Notes: generated from the letters alone by a model not told the origin. 64,000 bases of DNA from Oasisia sp. SBJ-2009 (GCA_964017155.1 OZ024861.1:53334309-53398308), one strand, 5' to 3'; shown: positions 13,401 to 27,591, numbered from the stretch's first letter. Numbers and translations are program-made.

Positions 13401-16400
13401 TGTGCCAGTTGCAAGCGCAGAGGTGCGTGTTACTGCGCTGTGCATATGAAATGAGCGATAAACAGTTTGTTTATGCCGACCACGTATACTCTCAATTTGT
13501 TTTCAGTATTTCACTATTTGGCACTTATGTACAAGTCGGACCCACCTCAATGTTCCTATTATATCAGTATTTTTGCCAACATTGGATACTTGATTAAATT
13601 AATTCATTCAATTATAATCATCTTGCGCGTATTTATGTTTCATAAACAGCGCGTCTTGGCAAAGTTTTGAGGTCGAAAGTACAGCACGATTTGTGCCAGT
13701 CGCAAGCGCAGCGGTGCATGTTACTGCGCTGAGCATATGAAATGAGCGATAAACAGTTTGTTTATGCCGACCGCGCTGTCTTTTCGACCTCAAAAGTCTG
13801 CTAAGACGCGCTGTATATAAAACATAAATATGCGCAAGATGAATATAATTGATTGAATTAACAAAATCAAGTATGAAATGTTGGCAAAAATACAGTTATA
13901 ATACCAAAATTGAGGTGGGCCCGACTTGTACATAAGTGCCAACACTTGCGGACGCGTACCTTCACGCGCACTCTCTCATAAATAAAATCACGTATACTCT
14001 CAATTTGTTTTCAGTATTTCACTATTTGGCACTTATGTACAAGTCGGAAACACCTCAATGTTGCTATTATATCAGTATTTTTGCCAACATTTGATACTTG
14101 ATTAAATTAATTCATTCAATTATAATCATCTTGCGCGTATATATGTTTTATAAACAGCGCGTCTTGGCAAACTTTTGAGGTCGAAAAGACAGCGCGAATT
14201 GTGCCAGTCGCAAGCGCAGAGGTGCGTGTTACTGCGCTGTGCATATGAAATGAGCGATAAACAGTTTGTTTATGCCGACCACGTATACTCTCAATTTGTT
14301 TTCAGTATTTCACTATTTGGCACTTATGTACAAGTCGGACCCACCTCAATGTTGCTATTATATCAGTATTTTTGCCAACATTTGATACTTGATTAAATTA
14401 ATTCATTTAATTATAATCATCTTGCGCGTATTTATGTTTTATAAACAGCGCGTCTTGGCAAACTTTTGAGGTCGAAAAGACAGCGCGAATTGTGCCAGTC
14501 GCAAGCGAAGAGGTGCATGTTACTGCGCTGTGCATATGAAATGAGCGATAAACAGTTTGTTTATGCCGACCACGCTGTCTTTTCGACCTCAAAAGTCTGC
14601 TAAGACGCGCTGTATATAAAACATTAATATGCGCAAGATGATTATAATTGATTGAATTAACAAAATCAAGTATCAAATGTTGGCAAAGATAGAGTTATAT
14701 TACCAAAATTGAGGTGGGCCCGACTTGTACATAAATGCCTACACTTGCGGGCGCGCAACTTCACGCGCACTCTCTCATAAAAGCACGTATACTCTCACTT
14801 TGTTTTCAGTATTTCACTATTTGGCACTTATGTACAAGTCGGAAACACCTCAATGTTGCTATTATATCAGTATTTTTGCCAACATTTGATACTTGATTAA
14901 ATTAATTCATTCAATTATAATCATCTTGCGCGTATATATGTTTTATAAACAGCGCGTCTTGGCAAACTTTTGAGGTCGAAAAGACAGCGCGAATTGTGCC
15001 AGTCGCAAGCGCAGAGGTGCATGTTACTGCGCTGTGCATATGAAATGAGCGATAAACAGTTTGTTTATGCCGACCACGTATACTCTCAATTTGTTTTCAG
15101 TATTTCACTATTTGGCACTTATGTACAAGTCGGACCCACCTCAATGTTCCTATTATATCAGTATTTTTGCCAACATTTGATACTTGATTAAATTAATTCA
15201 TTTAATTATAATCATCTTGCGCGTATTTATGTTTTATAAACAGCGCGTCTTGGCAAACTTTTGAGGTCGAAAAGACAGCGCGAATTGTGCCAGTCGCAAG
15301 CGAAGAGGTGCATGTTACAGCGCTGTGCATATGAAATGAGCGATAAACAGTTTGTTTATGCCGACCACGCTGTCTTTTCGACCTCAAAAGTCTGCTAAGA
15401 CGCGCTGTATATAAAACATTAATATGCGCAAGATGATTATAATTGATTGAATTAACAAAATCAAGTATCAAATGTTGGCAAAGATAGAGTTATATTACCA
15501 AAATTGAGGTGGGCCCGACTTGTACGTAAATGCCTACACTTGCGGGCGCGCAACTTCACGCGCACTCTCTCATAAAAGCACGTATACTCTCAATTTGTTT
15601 TCAGTATTTCACTATTTGGCACTTATGTACAAGTCGGAAACACCTCAATGTTGCTATTATATCAGTATTTTTGCCAACATTTGATACTTGATTAAATTAA
15701 TTCATTCAATTATAATCATCTTGCGCGTATATATGTTTTATAAACAGCGCGTCTTGGCAAACTTTTGAGGTCGAAAAGACAGCGCGAATTGTGCCAGTCG
15801 CAAGCGCAGAGGTGCATGTTACTGCGCTGTGCATATGAAATGAGCGATAAACAGTTTGTTTATGCCGACCACGTATACTCTCAATTTGTTTTCAGTATTT
15901 CACTATTTGGCACTTATGTACAAGTCGGACCCACCTCAATGTTCCTATTATATCAGTATTTTTGCCAACATTTGATACTTGATTAAATTAATTCATTCAA
16001 TTATAATCATCTTGCGCGTATTTATGTTTCATAAACAGCGCGTCTTGGCAAAGTTTTGAGGTCGAAAGTACAGCACGATTTGTGCCAGTTGCAAGCGCAG
16101 CGGTGCATGTTACTGCGCTGAGCATATGAAATGAGCGATAAACAGTTTGTTTATGCCGACCGCGCTGTCTTTTCGACCTCAAAAGTCTGCTAAGACGCGC
16201 TGTATATAAAACATAAATATGCGCAAGATGAATATAATTGATTGAATTAACAAAATCAAGTATGAAATGTTGGCAAAAATACAGTTATAATACCAAAGTT
16301 GAGGTGGGCCCGACTTGTACATAAGTGCCAACACTTGCGGACGCGTACCTTCACGCGCACTCTCTCATAAATAAAATCACGTATATTCTCAATTTGTTTT

Positions 16401-17361
16401 CAGTATTTCACTATTTGGCACTTATGTACAAGTCGGAAACACCTCAATGTTGCTATTATATCAGTATTTTTGCCAACATTTGATACTTGATTAAATTAAT
16501 TCATTCAATTATAATCATCTTGCGCGTATATATGTTTTATAAACAGCGCGTCTTGGCAAACTTTTGAGGTCGAAAAGACAGCGCGAATTGTGCCAGTCGC
16601 AAGCGCAGAGGTGCATGTTACTGCGCTGTGCATATGAAATGAGCGATAAACAGTTTGTTTATGCCGACCACGTATACTCTCAATTTGTTTTCAGTATTTC
16701 ACTATTTGGCACTTATGTACAAGTCGGACCCACATCAATGTTGCTATTATATCAGTATTTTTGCCAACATTTGATACTTGATTAAATTAATTCATTCAAT
16801 TATAATCATCTTGCGCGTATTTATGTTTCATAAACAGCGCGTCTTGGCAATCTTTTGAGGTCGAAAGTACAGCACGATTTGTGCCAGTCGCAAGCGCAGC
16901 GGTGCATGTTACTGCGCTGAGCATATGAAATGAGCGATAAACAGTTTGTTTATGCCGACCGCGCTGTCTTTTCGACCTCAAAAGTCTGCTAAGACGCGCT
17001 GTATATAAAACATAAATATGCGCAAGATGAATATAATTGATTGAATTAACAAAATAAAGTATCAAATGTTGGCAAAAATACAGTTATAATACCAAAATTG
17101 AGGTGGGCCCGACTTGTACATAAGTGCCAACACTTGCGGACGCGTACCTTCACGCGCACTCTCTCATAAATAAAATCACGTATACTCTCAATTTGTTTTC
17201 AGTATTTCACTATTTGGCACTTATGTACAAGTCGGACCCACCTCAATGTTGTATTATATAAGTATTTTTGCCAACATTTGATACTTGATTAAATTAATTC
17301 ATTCAATTATAATCATCTTGCGCGTATATATGTTTTATAAACAGCGCGTCTTGGCAAACTT

Positions 17362-20300
17362 TTGAGGTCGAAAAGACAGCGCGAATTGTGCCAGTCGCAA
17401 GCGCAGAGGTGCGTGTTACTGCGCTGTGCATATGAAATGAGCGATAAACAGTTTGTTTATGCCGGCCACGTATACTCTCAATTTGTTTTCAGTATTTCAC
17501 TATTTGGCACTTATGTACAAGACTGACCCACCTCAATGTTGCTATTATATCAGTATTTTTGCCAACATTTGATACTTGATTAAATTAATTCATTCAATTA
17601 TAATCATCTTGCGCGAATTTATGTTTTATAAACAGCGCGTCTTGGCAAACTTTTGAGGTCGAAAAGACAGCGCGAATTGTGCCAGTCGCAAGCGAAGAGG
17701 TGCATGTTACTGCGCTGTGCATATGAAATGAGCGATCAACAGTTTGTTTATGCCGACCACGCTGTCTTTTCGACCTCAAAAGTCTGCTAAGACGCGCTGT
17801 ATATAAAACATTAATATGCTCAAGATGATTATAATTGATTGAATTAACAAAATCAAGTATCAAATGTTGGCAAAGATAGAGTTATATTACCAAAATTGAG
17901 GTGGGCCCGACTTGTACATAAATGCCTACACTTGCGGGCGCGCAACTTCACGCGCACTCTCTCATAAAAGCACGTATACTCTCAATTTGTTTTCAGTATT
18001 TCACTATTTGGCAGTTATGTACAAGTCGGAAACACCTCAATGTTGCTATTATATCAGTATTTTTGCCAACATTTGATACTTGATTAAATTAATTCATTCA
18101 ATTATAATCATCTTGCGCGTATATATGTTTTATAAACAGCGCGTCTTGGCAAACTTTTGAGGTCGAAAAGACAGCGCGAATTGTGCCAGTCGCAAGCGCA
18201 GAGGTGCATGTTACTGCGCTGTGCATATGAAATGAGCGATAAACAGTTTGTTTATGCCGACCACGTATACTCTCAATTTGTTTTCAGTATTTCACTATTT
18301 GGCACTTATGTACAAGTCGGACCCACATCAATGTTGCTATTATATCAGTATTGTTGCCAACATTTGATACTTGATTAAATTAATTCATTCAATTATAATC
18401 ATCTTGCGCGTATTTATGTTTCATAAACAGCGCGTCTTGGCAATCTTTTGAGGTCGAAAGTACAGCACGATTTGTGCCAGTCGCAAGCGCAGCGGTGCAT
18501 GTTACTGCGCTGAGCATATGAAATGAGCGATAAACAGTTTGTTTATGGCGACCGCGCTGTCTTTTCGACCTCAAAAGTCTGCTAAGACGCGCTGTATATA
18601 AAACATAAATATGCGCAAGATGAATATAATTGATTGAATTAACAAAATCAACTATCAAATGTTGGCAAAAATACAGTTATAATACCAAAATTGAGGTGGG
18701 CCCGACTTGTACATAAGTGCCAACACTTGCGGACGCGTACCTTCACGCGCACTCTCTCATAAATAAAATCACGTATACTCTCAATTTGTTTTCAGTATTT
18801 CACTATTTGGCACTTATGTACAAGTCGGACCCACCTCAATGTTGCTATTATATAAATATTTTTGCCAACATTTGATACTTGATTAAATTAATTCATTCAA
18901 TTATAATCATCTTGCGCGTATATATGTTTTATAAACAGCGCGTCTTGGCAAACTTTTGAGGTCGAAAAGACAGCGCGAATTGTGCCAGTCGCAAGCGCAG
19001 AGGTGCGTGTTACTGCGCTGTGTATATGAAATGAGCGATAAACAGTTTGTTTATGCCGACCACGTATACTCTCAATTTGTTTTCAGTATTTCACTAATTG
19101 GCACTTATGTACAAGACGGACCCACCTCAATGTTGCTATTATATCAGTATTTTTGCCAACATTTGATACTTGATTAAATTAATTCATTCAATTATAATCA
19201 TCTTGCGCGAATTTATGTTTTATAAACAGCGCGTCTTGGCAAACTTTTGAGGTCGAAAAGACAGCGCGAATTGTGCCAGTCGCAAGCGAAGAGGTGCATG
19301 TTACTGCGCTGTGCATATGAAATGAGCGATAAACAGTTTGTTTATGCCGACCACGCTGTCTTTTCGACCTCAAAAGTCTGCTAAGACGCGCTGTATATAA
19401 AACATTAATATGCGCAAGATGATTATAATTGATTGAATTAACAAAATCAAGTATCAAATGTTGGCAAAGATAGAGTTATATTACCAAAATTGAGGTGGGC
19501 CCGACTTGTACATAAATGCCTACACTTGCGGGCGCGCAACTTCACGCGCACTCTCTCATAAAAGCACGTATACTCTCAATTTGTTTTCAGTATTTCACTA
19601 TTTGGCACTTATGTACAAGTCGGAAACACCTCAATGTTGCTATTATATCAGTATTTTTGCCAACATTTGATACTTGATTAAATTAATTCATTCAATTATA
19701 ATCATCTTGCGCGTATATATGTTTTATAAACAGCGCGTCTTGGCAAACTTTTGAGGTCGAAAAGACAGCGCGAATTGTGCCAGTCGCAAGCGCAGAGGTG
19801 CATGTTACTGCGCTGTGCATATGAAATGAGCGATAAACAGTTTGTTTATGCCGACCACGTATACTCTCAATTTGTTTTCAGTATTTCACTATTTGGCACT
19901 TATGTACAAGTCGGACCCACATCAATGTTGCTATTATATCAGTATTTTTGCCAACATTTGATACTTGATTAAATTAATTCATTCAATTATAATCATCTTG
20001 CGCGTATTTATGTTTCATAAACAGCGCGTCTTGGCAATCTTTTGAGGTCGAAAGTACAGCACGATTTGTGCCAGTCGCAAGCGCAGCGGTGAATGTTACT
20101 GCGCTGAGCATATGAAATGAGCGATAAACAGTTTGTTTATGCCGACCGCGCTGTCTTTTCGACCTCAAAAGTCTGCTAAGACGCGCTGTATATAAAACAT
20201 AAATATGCGCAAGATGAATATAATTGATTGAATTAACAAAATAAAGTATCAAATGTTGGCAAAAATACAGTTATAATACCAAAATTGAGGTGGGCCCGAC

Positions 20301-23300
20301 TTGTACATAAGTGCCAACACTTGCGGACGCGTACCTTCACGCGCACTCTCTCATAAATAAAATCACGTATACTCTCAATTTGTTTTCAGTATTTCACTAT
20401 TTGGCACTTATGTACAAGTCGGACCCACCTCAATGTTGCTATTATATAAATATTTTTGCCAACATTTGATACTTGATTAAATTAATTCATTCAATTATAA
20501 TCATCTTGCGCGTATATATGTTTTATAAACAGCGCGTCTTGGCAAACTTTTGAGGTCGAAAAGACAGCGCGAATTGTGCCAGTCGCAAGCGCAGAGATGC
20601 GTGTTACTGCGCTGTGCATATGAAATGAGCGATAAACAGTTTGTTTATGCCGACCACGTATACTCTCAATTTGTTTTCAGTATTTCACTAATTGGCACTT
20701 ATGTACAAGACGGACCCACCTCAATGTTGCTATTATATCAGTATTTTTGCCAACATTTGATACTTGATTAAATTAATTCATTCAATTATAATCATCTTGC
20801 GCGAATTTATGTTTTATAAACAGCGCGTCTTGGCAAACTTTTGAGTTCGAAAAGACAGCGCGAATTGTGCCAGTCGCAAGCGAAGAGGTGCATGTTACTG
20901 CGCTGTGCATATGAAATGAGCGATAAACAGTTTGTTTATGGCGACCGCGCTGTCTTTTCGACCTCAAAAGTCTGCTAAGACGCGCTGTATATAAAACATA
21001 AATATGCGCAAGATGAATATAATTGATTGAATTAACAAAATCAACTATCAAATGTTGGCAAAAATACAGTTATAATACCAAAATTGAGGTGGGCCCGACT
21101 TGTACATAAGTGCCAACACTTGCGGACGCGTACCTTCACGCGCACTCTCTCATAAATAAAATCACGTATACTCTCAATTTGTTTTCAGTATTTCACTATT
21201 TGGCACTTATGTACAAGTCGGACCCACCTCAATGTTGCTATTATATAAAAAAATTTGCCAACATTTGATACTTGATTAAATTAATTCATTCAATTATAAT
21301 CATCTTGCGCGTATATATGTTTTATAAACAGCGCGTCTTGGCAAACTTTTGAGGTCGAAAAGACAGCGCGAATTGTGCCAGTCGCAAGCGCAGAGGTGCG
21401 TGTTACTGCGCTGTGTATATGAAATGAGCGATAAACAGTTTGTTTATGCCGACCACGTATACTCTCAATTTGTTTTCAGTATTTCACTAATTGGCACTTA
21501 TGTACAAGACGGACCCACCTCAATGTTGCTATTATATCAGTATTTTTGCCAACATTTGATACTTGATTAAATTAATTCATTCAATTATAATCATCTTGCG
21601 CGAATTTATGTTTTATAAACAGCGCGTCTTGGCAAACTTTTGAGGTCGAAAAGACAGCGCGAATTGTGCCAGTCGCAAGCGAAGAGGTGCATGTTACTGC
21701 GCTGTGCATATGAAATGAGCGATAAACAGTTTGTTTATGCCGACCACGCTGTCTTTTCGACCTCAAAAGTCTGCTAAGACGCGCTGTATATAAAACATTA
21801 ATATGCGCAAGATGATTATAATTGATTGAATTAACAAAATCAAGTATCAAATGTTGGCAAAGATAGAGTTATATTACCAAAATTGAGGTGGGCCCGACTT
21901 GTACATAAATGCCTACACTTGCGGGCGCGCAACTTCACGCGCACTCTCTCATAAAAGCACGTATACTCTCAATTTGTTTTCAGTATTTCACTATTTGGCA
22001 CTTATGTACAAGTCGGAAACACCTCAGTGTTGCTATTATATCAGTATTTTTGCCAACATTTGATACTTGATTAAATTAATTCATTCAATTATAATCATCT
22101 TGCGCGTATATATGTTTTATAAACAGCGCGTCTTGGCAAACTTTTGAGGTCGAAAAGACAGCGCGAATTGTGCCAGTCGCAAGCGCAGAGGTGCATGTTA
22201 CTGCGCTGTGCATATGAAATGAGCGATAAACAGTTTGTTTATGCCGACCACGTATACTCTCAATTTGTTTTCAGTATTTCACTATTTGGCACTTATGTAC
22301 AAGTCGGACCCACATCAATGTTGCTATTATATCAGTATTTTTGCCAACATTTGATACTTGATTAAATTAATTCATTCAATTATAATCATCTTGCGCGTAT
22401 TTATGTTTCATAAACAGCGCGTCTTGGCAATCTTTTGAGGTCGAAAGTACAGCACGATTTGTGCCAGTCGCAAGCGCAGCGGTGCATGTTACTGCGCTGA
22501 GCATATGAAATGAGCGATAAACAGTTTGTTTATGCCGACCGCGCTGTCTTTTCGACCTCAAAAGTCTGCTAAGACGCGCTGTATATAAAACATAAATATG
22601 CGCAAGATGAATATAATTGATTGAATTAACAAAATCAACTATCAAATGTTGGCAAAAATACAGTTATAATACCAAAATTGAGGTGGGCCCGACTTGTACA
22701 TAAGTGCCAACACTTGCGGACGCGTACCTTCACGCGCACTCTCTCATAAATAAAATCACGTATACTCTCAATTTGTTTTCAGTATTTCACTATTTGGCAC
22801 TTATGTACAAGTCGGACCCACCTCAATGTTGCTATTATATAAATATTTTTGCCAACATTTGATACTTGATTAAATTAATTCATTCAATTATAATCATCTT
22901 GCGCGTATATATGTTTTATAAACAGCGCGTCTTGGCAAACTTTTGAGGTCGAAAAGACAGCGCGAATTGTGCCAGTCGCAAGCGCAGAGGTGCGTGTTAC
23001 TGCGCTGTGCATATGAAATGAGCGATAAACAGTTTGTTTATGCCGACCACGTATACTCTCAATTTGTTTTCAGTATTTCACTAATTGGCACTTATGTACA
23101 AGACGGACCCACCTCAATGTTGCTATTATATCAGTATTTTTGCCAACATTTGATACTTGATTAAATTAATTCATTCAATTATAATCATCTTGCGCGAATT
23201 TATGTTTAATAAACAGCGCGTCTTGGCAAACTTTTGAGGTCGAAAAGACAGCGCGAATTGTGCCAGTCGCAAGCGAAGAGGTGCATGTTACTGCGCTGTG

Positions 23301-25331
23301 CATATGAAATGAGCGATAAACAGTTTGTTTATGCCGACCACGCTGTCTTTTCGACCTCAAAAGTCTGCTAAGACGCGCTGTATATAAAACATTAATATGC
23401 GCAAGATGATTATAATTGATTGAATTAACAAAATCAAGTATCAAATGTTGGCAAAGATAGAGTTATATTACCAAAATTGAGGTGGGCCCGACTTGTACAT
23501 AAATGCCTACACTTGCGGGCGCGCAACTTCACGCGCACTCTCTCATAAAAGCACGTATACTCTCAATTTGTTTTCAGTATTTCACTATTTGGCACTTATG
23601 TACAAGTCGGAAACACCTCAATGTTGCTATTATATCAGTATTTTTGCCAACATTTGATACTTGATTAAATTAATTCATTCAATTATAATCATCTTGCGCG
23701 TATATATGTTTTATAAACAGCGCGTCTTGGCAAACTTTTGAGGTCGAAAAGACAGCGCGAATTGTGCCAGTCGCAAGCGCAGAGGTGCATGTTACTGCGC
23801 TGTGCATATGAAATGAGCGATAAACAGTTTGTTTAAGCCGACCACGTATACTCTCAATTTGTTTTCAGTATTTCACTATTTGGCACTTATGTACAAGTCG
23901 GACCCACATCAATGTTGCTATTATATCAGTATTTTTGCCAACATTTGATACTTGATTAAATTAATTCATTCAATTATAATCATCTTGCGCGTATTTATGT
24001 TTCATAAACAGCGCGTCTTGGCAATCTTTTGAGGTCGAAAGTACAGCACGATTTGTGCCAGTCGCAAGCGCAGCGGTGCATGTTACTGCGCTGAGCATAT
24101 GAAATGAGCGATAAACAGTTTGTTTATGCCGACCGCGCTGTCTTTTCGACCTCAAAAGTCTGCTAAGACGCGCTGTATATAAAACATAAATATGCGCAAG
24201 ATGAATATAATTGATTGAATTAACAAAATCAAGTATCAAATGTTGGCAAAAATACAGTTATAATACCAAAATTGAGGTGGGCCCGACTTGTACATAAGTG
24301 CCAACACTTGCGGACGCGTACCTTCACGCGCACTCTCTCATAAATAAAATCACGTATACTCTCAATTTGTTTTCAGTATTTCACTATTTGGCACTTATGT
24401 ACAAGTCGGACCCACCTCAATGTTGCTATTATATAAATATTTTTGCCAACATTTGATACTTGATTAAATTAATTCATTCAATTATAATCATCTTGCGCGT
24501 ATATATGTTTTATAAACAGCGCGTCTTGGCAAACTTTTGAGGTCGAAAAGACAGCGCGAATTGTGCCAGTCGCAAGCGCAGAGGTGCGTGTTACTGCGCT
24601 GTGCATATGAAATGAGCGATAAACAGTTTGTTTATGCCGACCACGTATACTCTCAATTTGTTTTCAGTATTTCACTAATTGGCACTTATGTACAAGACGG
24701 ACCCACCTCAATGTTGCTATTATATCAGTATTTTTGCCAACATTTGATACTTGATTAAATTAATTCATTCAATTATAATCATCTTGCGCGAATTTATGTT
24801 TTATAAACAGCGCGTCTTGGCAAACTTTTGAGGTCGAAAAGACAGCGCGAATTGTGCCAGTCGCAAGCGAAGAGGTGCATGTTACTCCGCTGTGCATATG
24901 AAATGAGCGATAAACAGTTTGTTTATGCCGACCACGCTGTCTTTTCGACCTCAAAAGTCTGCTAAGACGCGCTGTATATAAAACATTAATATGCGCAAGA
25001 TGATTATAATTGATTGAATTAACAAAATCAAGTATCAAATGTTGGCAAAGATAGAGTTATATTACCAAAATTGAGGTGGGCCCGACTTGTACATAAATGC
25101 CTACACTTGCGGGCGCGCAACTTCACGCGCACTCTCTCATAAAAGCACGTATACTCTCAATTTGTTTTCAGTATTTCACTATTTGGCACTTATGTACAAG
25201 TCGGAAACACCTCAATGTTGCTATTATATCAGTATTTTTGCCAACATTTGATACTTGATTAAATTAATTCATTCAATTATAATCATCTTGCGCGTATATA
25301 TGTTTTATAAACAGCGCGTCTTGGCAAACTT
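17362..25331 (+). repeat. Domain of 1594-bp S-Lalpha-S'-Lbeta repeats
   Basis: Here two S variants alternate. S' has CACTAATTGGCACTTATG and ACAAGACGGACCC instead of CACTATTTGG and ACAAGTCGGACCC. S is followed by L alpha with CACATCAATG upstream, and S' is followed by L beta with GCGCGAATTTATG. Four-part blocks are at 18157-19750, 19751-21348, 22144-23737 and 23738-25331 (1594 bp, once 1598 bp). The run is broken once: S' at 20550 with a hybrid L is followed directly by another S' at 21349. This pattern is a second-level higher-order repeat. Confidence 0.82.
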
Positions 25332-26927
25332 TTGAGGTCGAAAAGACAGCGCGAATTGTGCCAGTCGCAAGCGCAGAGGTGCATGTTACTGCGCTGTGCA
25401 TATGAAATGAGCGATAAACAGTTTGTTTATGCCGACCACGTATACTCTCAATTTGTTTTCAGTATTTCACTATTTGGCACTTATGTACAAGTCGGACCCA
25501 CATCAATGTTGCTATTATATCAGTATTTTTGCCAACATTTGATACTTGATTAAATTAATTCATTCAATTATAATCATCTTGCGCGTATTTATGTTTCATA
25601 AACAGCGCGTCTTGGCAATCTTTTGAGGTCGAAAGTACAGCACGATTTGTGCCAGTCGCAAGCGCAGCGGTGCATGTTACTGCGCTGAGCATATGAAATG
25701 AGCGATAAACAGTTTGTTTATGCCGACCGCGCTGTCTTTTCGACCTCAAAAGTCTGCTAAGACGCGCTGTATATAAAACATAAATATGCGCAAGATGAAT
25801 ATAATTGATTGAATTAACAAAATCAAGTATCAAATGTTGGCAAAAATACAGTTATAATACCAAAATTGAGGTGGGCCCGACTTGTACATAAGTGCCAACA
25901 CTTGCGGACGCGTACCTTCACGCGCACTCTCTCATAAATAAAATCACGTATACTCTCAATTTGTTTTCAGTATTTCGCTATTTGGCACTTATGTACAAGT
26001 CGGACCCACCTCAATGTTGTATTATATAAGTATTTTTGCCAACATTTGATACTTGATTAAATTAATTCATTCAATTATAATCATCTTGCGCGTATATATG
26101 TTTTATAAACAGCGCGTCTTGGCAAACTTTTGAGGTCGAAAAGACAGCGCGAATTGTGCCAGTCGCAAGCGCAGAGGTGCGTGTTACTGCGCTGTGCATA
26201 TGAAATGAGCGATAAACAGTTTGTTTATGCCGACCACGTATACTCTCAATTTGTTTTCAGTATTTCACTATTTGGCACTGATGTACAAGTCGGACCCACA
26301 TCAATGTTGCTATTATATCAGTATTTTTGCCAACATTTGATACTTGATTAAATTAATTCATTCAATTATAATCATCTTGCGCGTATTTATGTTTCATAAA
26401 CAGCGCGTCTTGGCAATCTTTTGAGGTCGAAAGTACAGCACGATTTGTGCCAGTCGCAAGCGCAGCGGTGCATGTTACTGCGCTGAGCATATGAAATGAG
26501 CGATAAACAGTTTGTTTATGCCGACCGCGCTGTCTTTTCGACCTCAAAAGTCTGCTAAGACGCGCTGTATATAAAACATAAATATGCGCAAGATGAATAT
26601 AATTGATTGAATTAACAAAATCAAGTATCAAATGTTGGCAAAAATACAGTTATAATACCAAAATTGAGGTGGGCCCGACTTGTACATAAGTGCCAACACT
26701 TGCGGACGCGTACCTTCACGCGCACTCTCTCATAAATAAAATCACGTATACTCTCAATTTGTTTTCAGTATTTCGCTATTTGGCACTTATGTACAAGTCG
26801 GACCCACCTCAATGTTGTATTATATAAGTATTTTTGCCAACATTTGATACTTGATTAAATTAATTCATTCAATTATAATCATCTTGCGCGTATATATGTT
26901 TTATAAACAGCGCGTCTTGGCAAACTT

Positions 26928-27137
26928 TTGAGGTCGAAAAGACAGCGCGAATTGTGCCAGTCGCAAGCGCAGAGGTGCGTGTTACTGCGCTGTGCATATG
27001 AAATGAGCGATAAACAGTTTGTTTATGCCGACCACGTATACTCTCAATTTGTTTTCAGTATTTCACTATTTGGCACTGATGTACAAGACGGACCCACCTC
27101 AATGTTGCTATTATATCAGTATTTTTGCCAACATTTG
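26928..27137 (+). repeat. Truncated S unit at A-to-B junction
   Basis: The last S unit of the left array stops after TGCCAACATTTG and continues as satellite B (CCGTTTTTCTCGATTC). The four bases TTTG at 27134-27137 belong to both families (A: CAACATTTGATAC; B: AACTTTGCCG), a microhomology junction. The last 51 bp of A here (27087-27137) are the same stretch with which A resumes at 43851-43901, with one difference. Confidence 0.9.
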
Positions 27138-27568
27138 CCGTTTTTCTCGATTCTTAGAACTGATCCCCCGCAGACGGATATGACAGTCGTTTTCCTCGAT
27201 TTTCCGAAAGTTGGCCAAATGACGCGCACGGCCATTGCGTTTCCTCGAGAGGGTCGTAGTTACTCCTCGTGCGCGACACACGCCCGAGAAGACCGACCGG
27301 CGCGTCGAACTTTGCCGTTTTTCTCGATTCGCAGAACTGATCCCCCGTAGACGGATAGGACTTAGTCGTTTTTCTCGATTTGTTTCCAAAAGTTGGCAAA
27401 ACGACGCGCACGGCCATTGGGCTTCCTCGGGAGAGTCGTAGTTACTCCCCATGCGCGACACACGCCCGAGAAGACCGACCGGCGCGTCGAACTTTGCCGT
27501 TTTTCTCGATTCGCAGAACTGATCCCCCGTAGACGGATAGGACTTAGTCGTTTTTCTCGATTTGTTTC

Positions 27569-27591
27569 CAAAAGTTGGCAAAACGACGCGC
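27569..27591 (+). repeat. Motif shared by satellites A and B
   Basis: Satellite B module Y has AAAAGTTGGCAAAACGACGC followed by GC, and module X has AAAGTTGGCCAAATGACGCG. Satellite A, on the minus strand of every unit (for example 86-106), has AAAAGTTTGCCAAGACGCGC. The similarity is confined to this ~20-bp box. Otherwise I see no relationship between A and B. It may be a shared protein-binding site, common ancestry of a small piece, or coincidence. Confidence 0.45.

Larger units (their letters stand above)
1..27137 (+). repeat. Satellite A, left array (S/L higher-order repeat)
   Basis: This is a continuous tandem array without a gene. Taking the TTGAGGTCGAAA box as unit start, S units (291 bp) begin at 104, 903, 1698, 3001, 4304, 5099, 5898, 6697, 7496, 8295, 9094, 9893, 10184, 10983, 11782, 12577, 13376, 14175, 14970, 15765, 16564, 17362, 18157, 18956, 19751, 20550, 21349, 22144, 22943, 23738, 24537, 25332, 26130 and 26928. 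Each S is followed by an L unit of 504 or 507/508 bp, except for L-L pairs at 1989/2493 and 3292/3796 and the S-S pair at 9893/10184. This gives a dominant 795/799-bp higher-order period. L occurs in two subfamilies, alpha (508) and beta (504). Copies differ by few substitutions, as expected for an array homogenised by unequal exchange. The sequence is mixed AT-rich and CpG-containing. I do not recognise the family by name. Confidence 0.97.
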
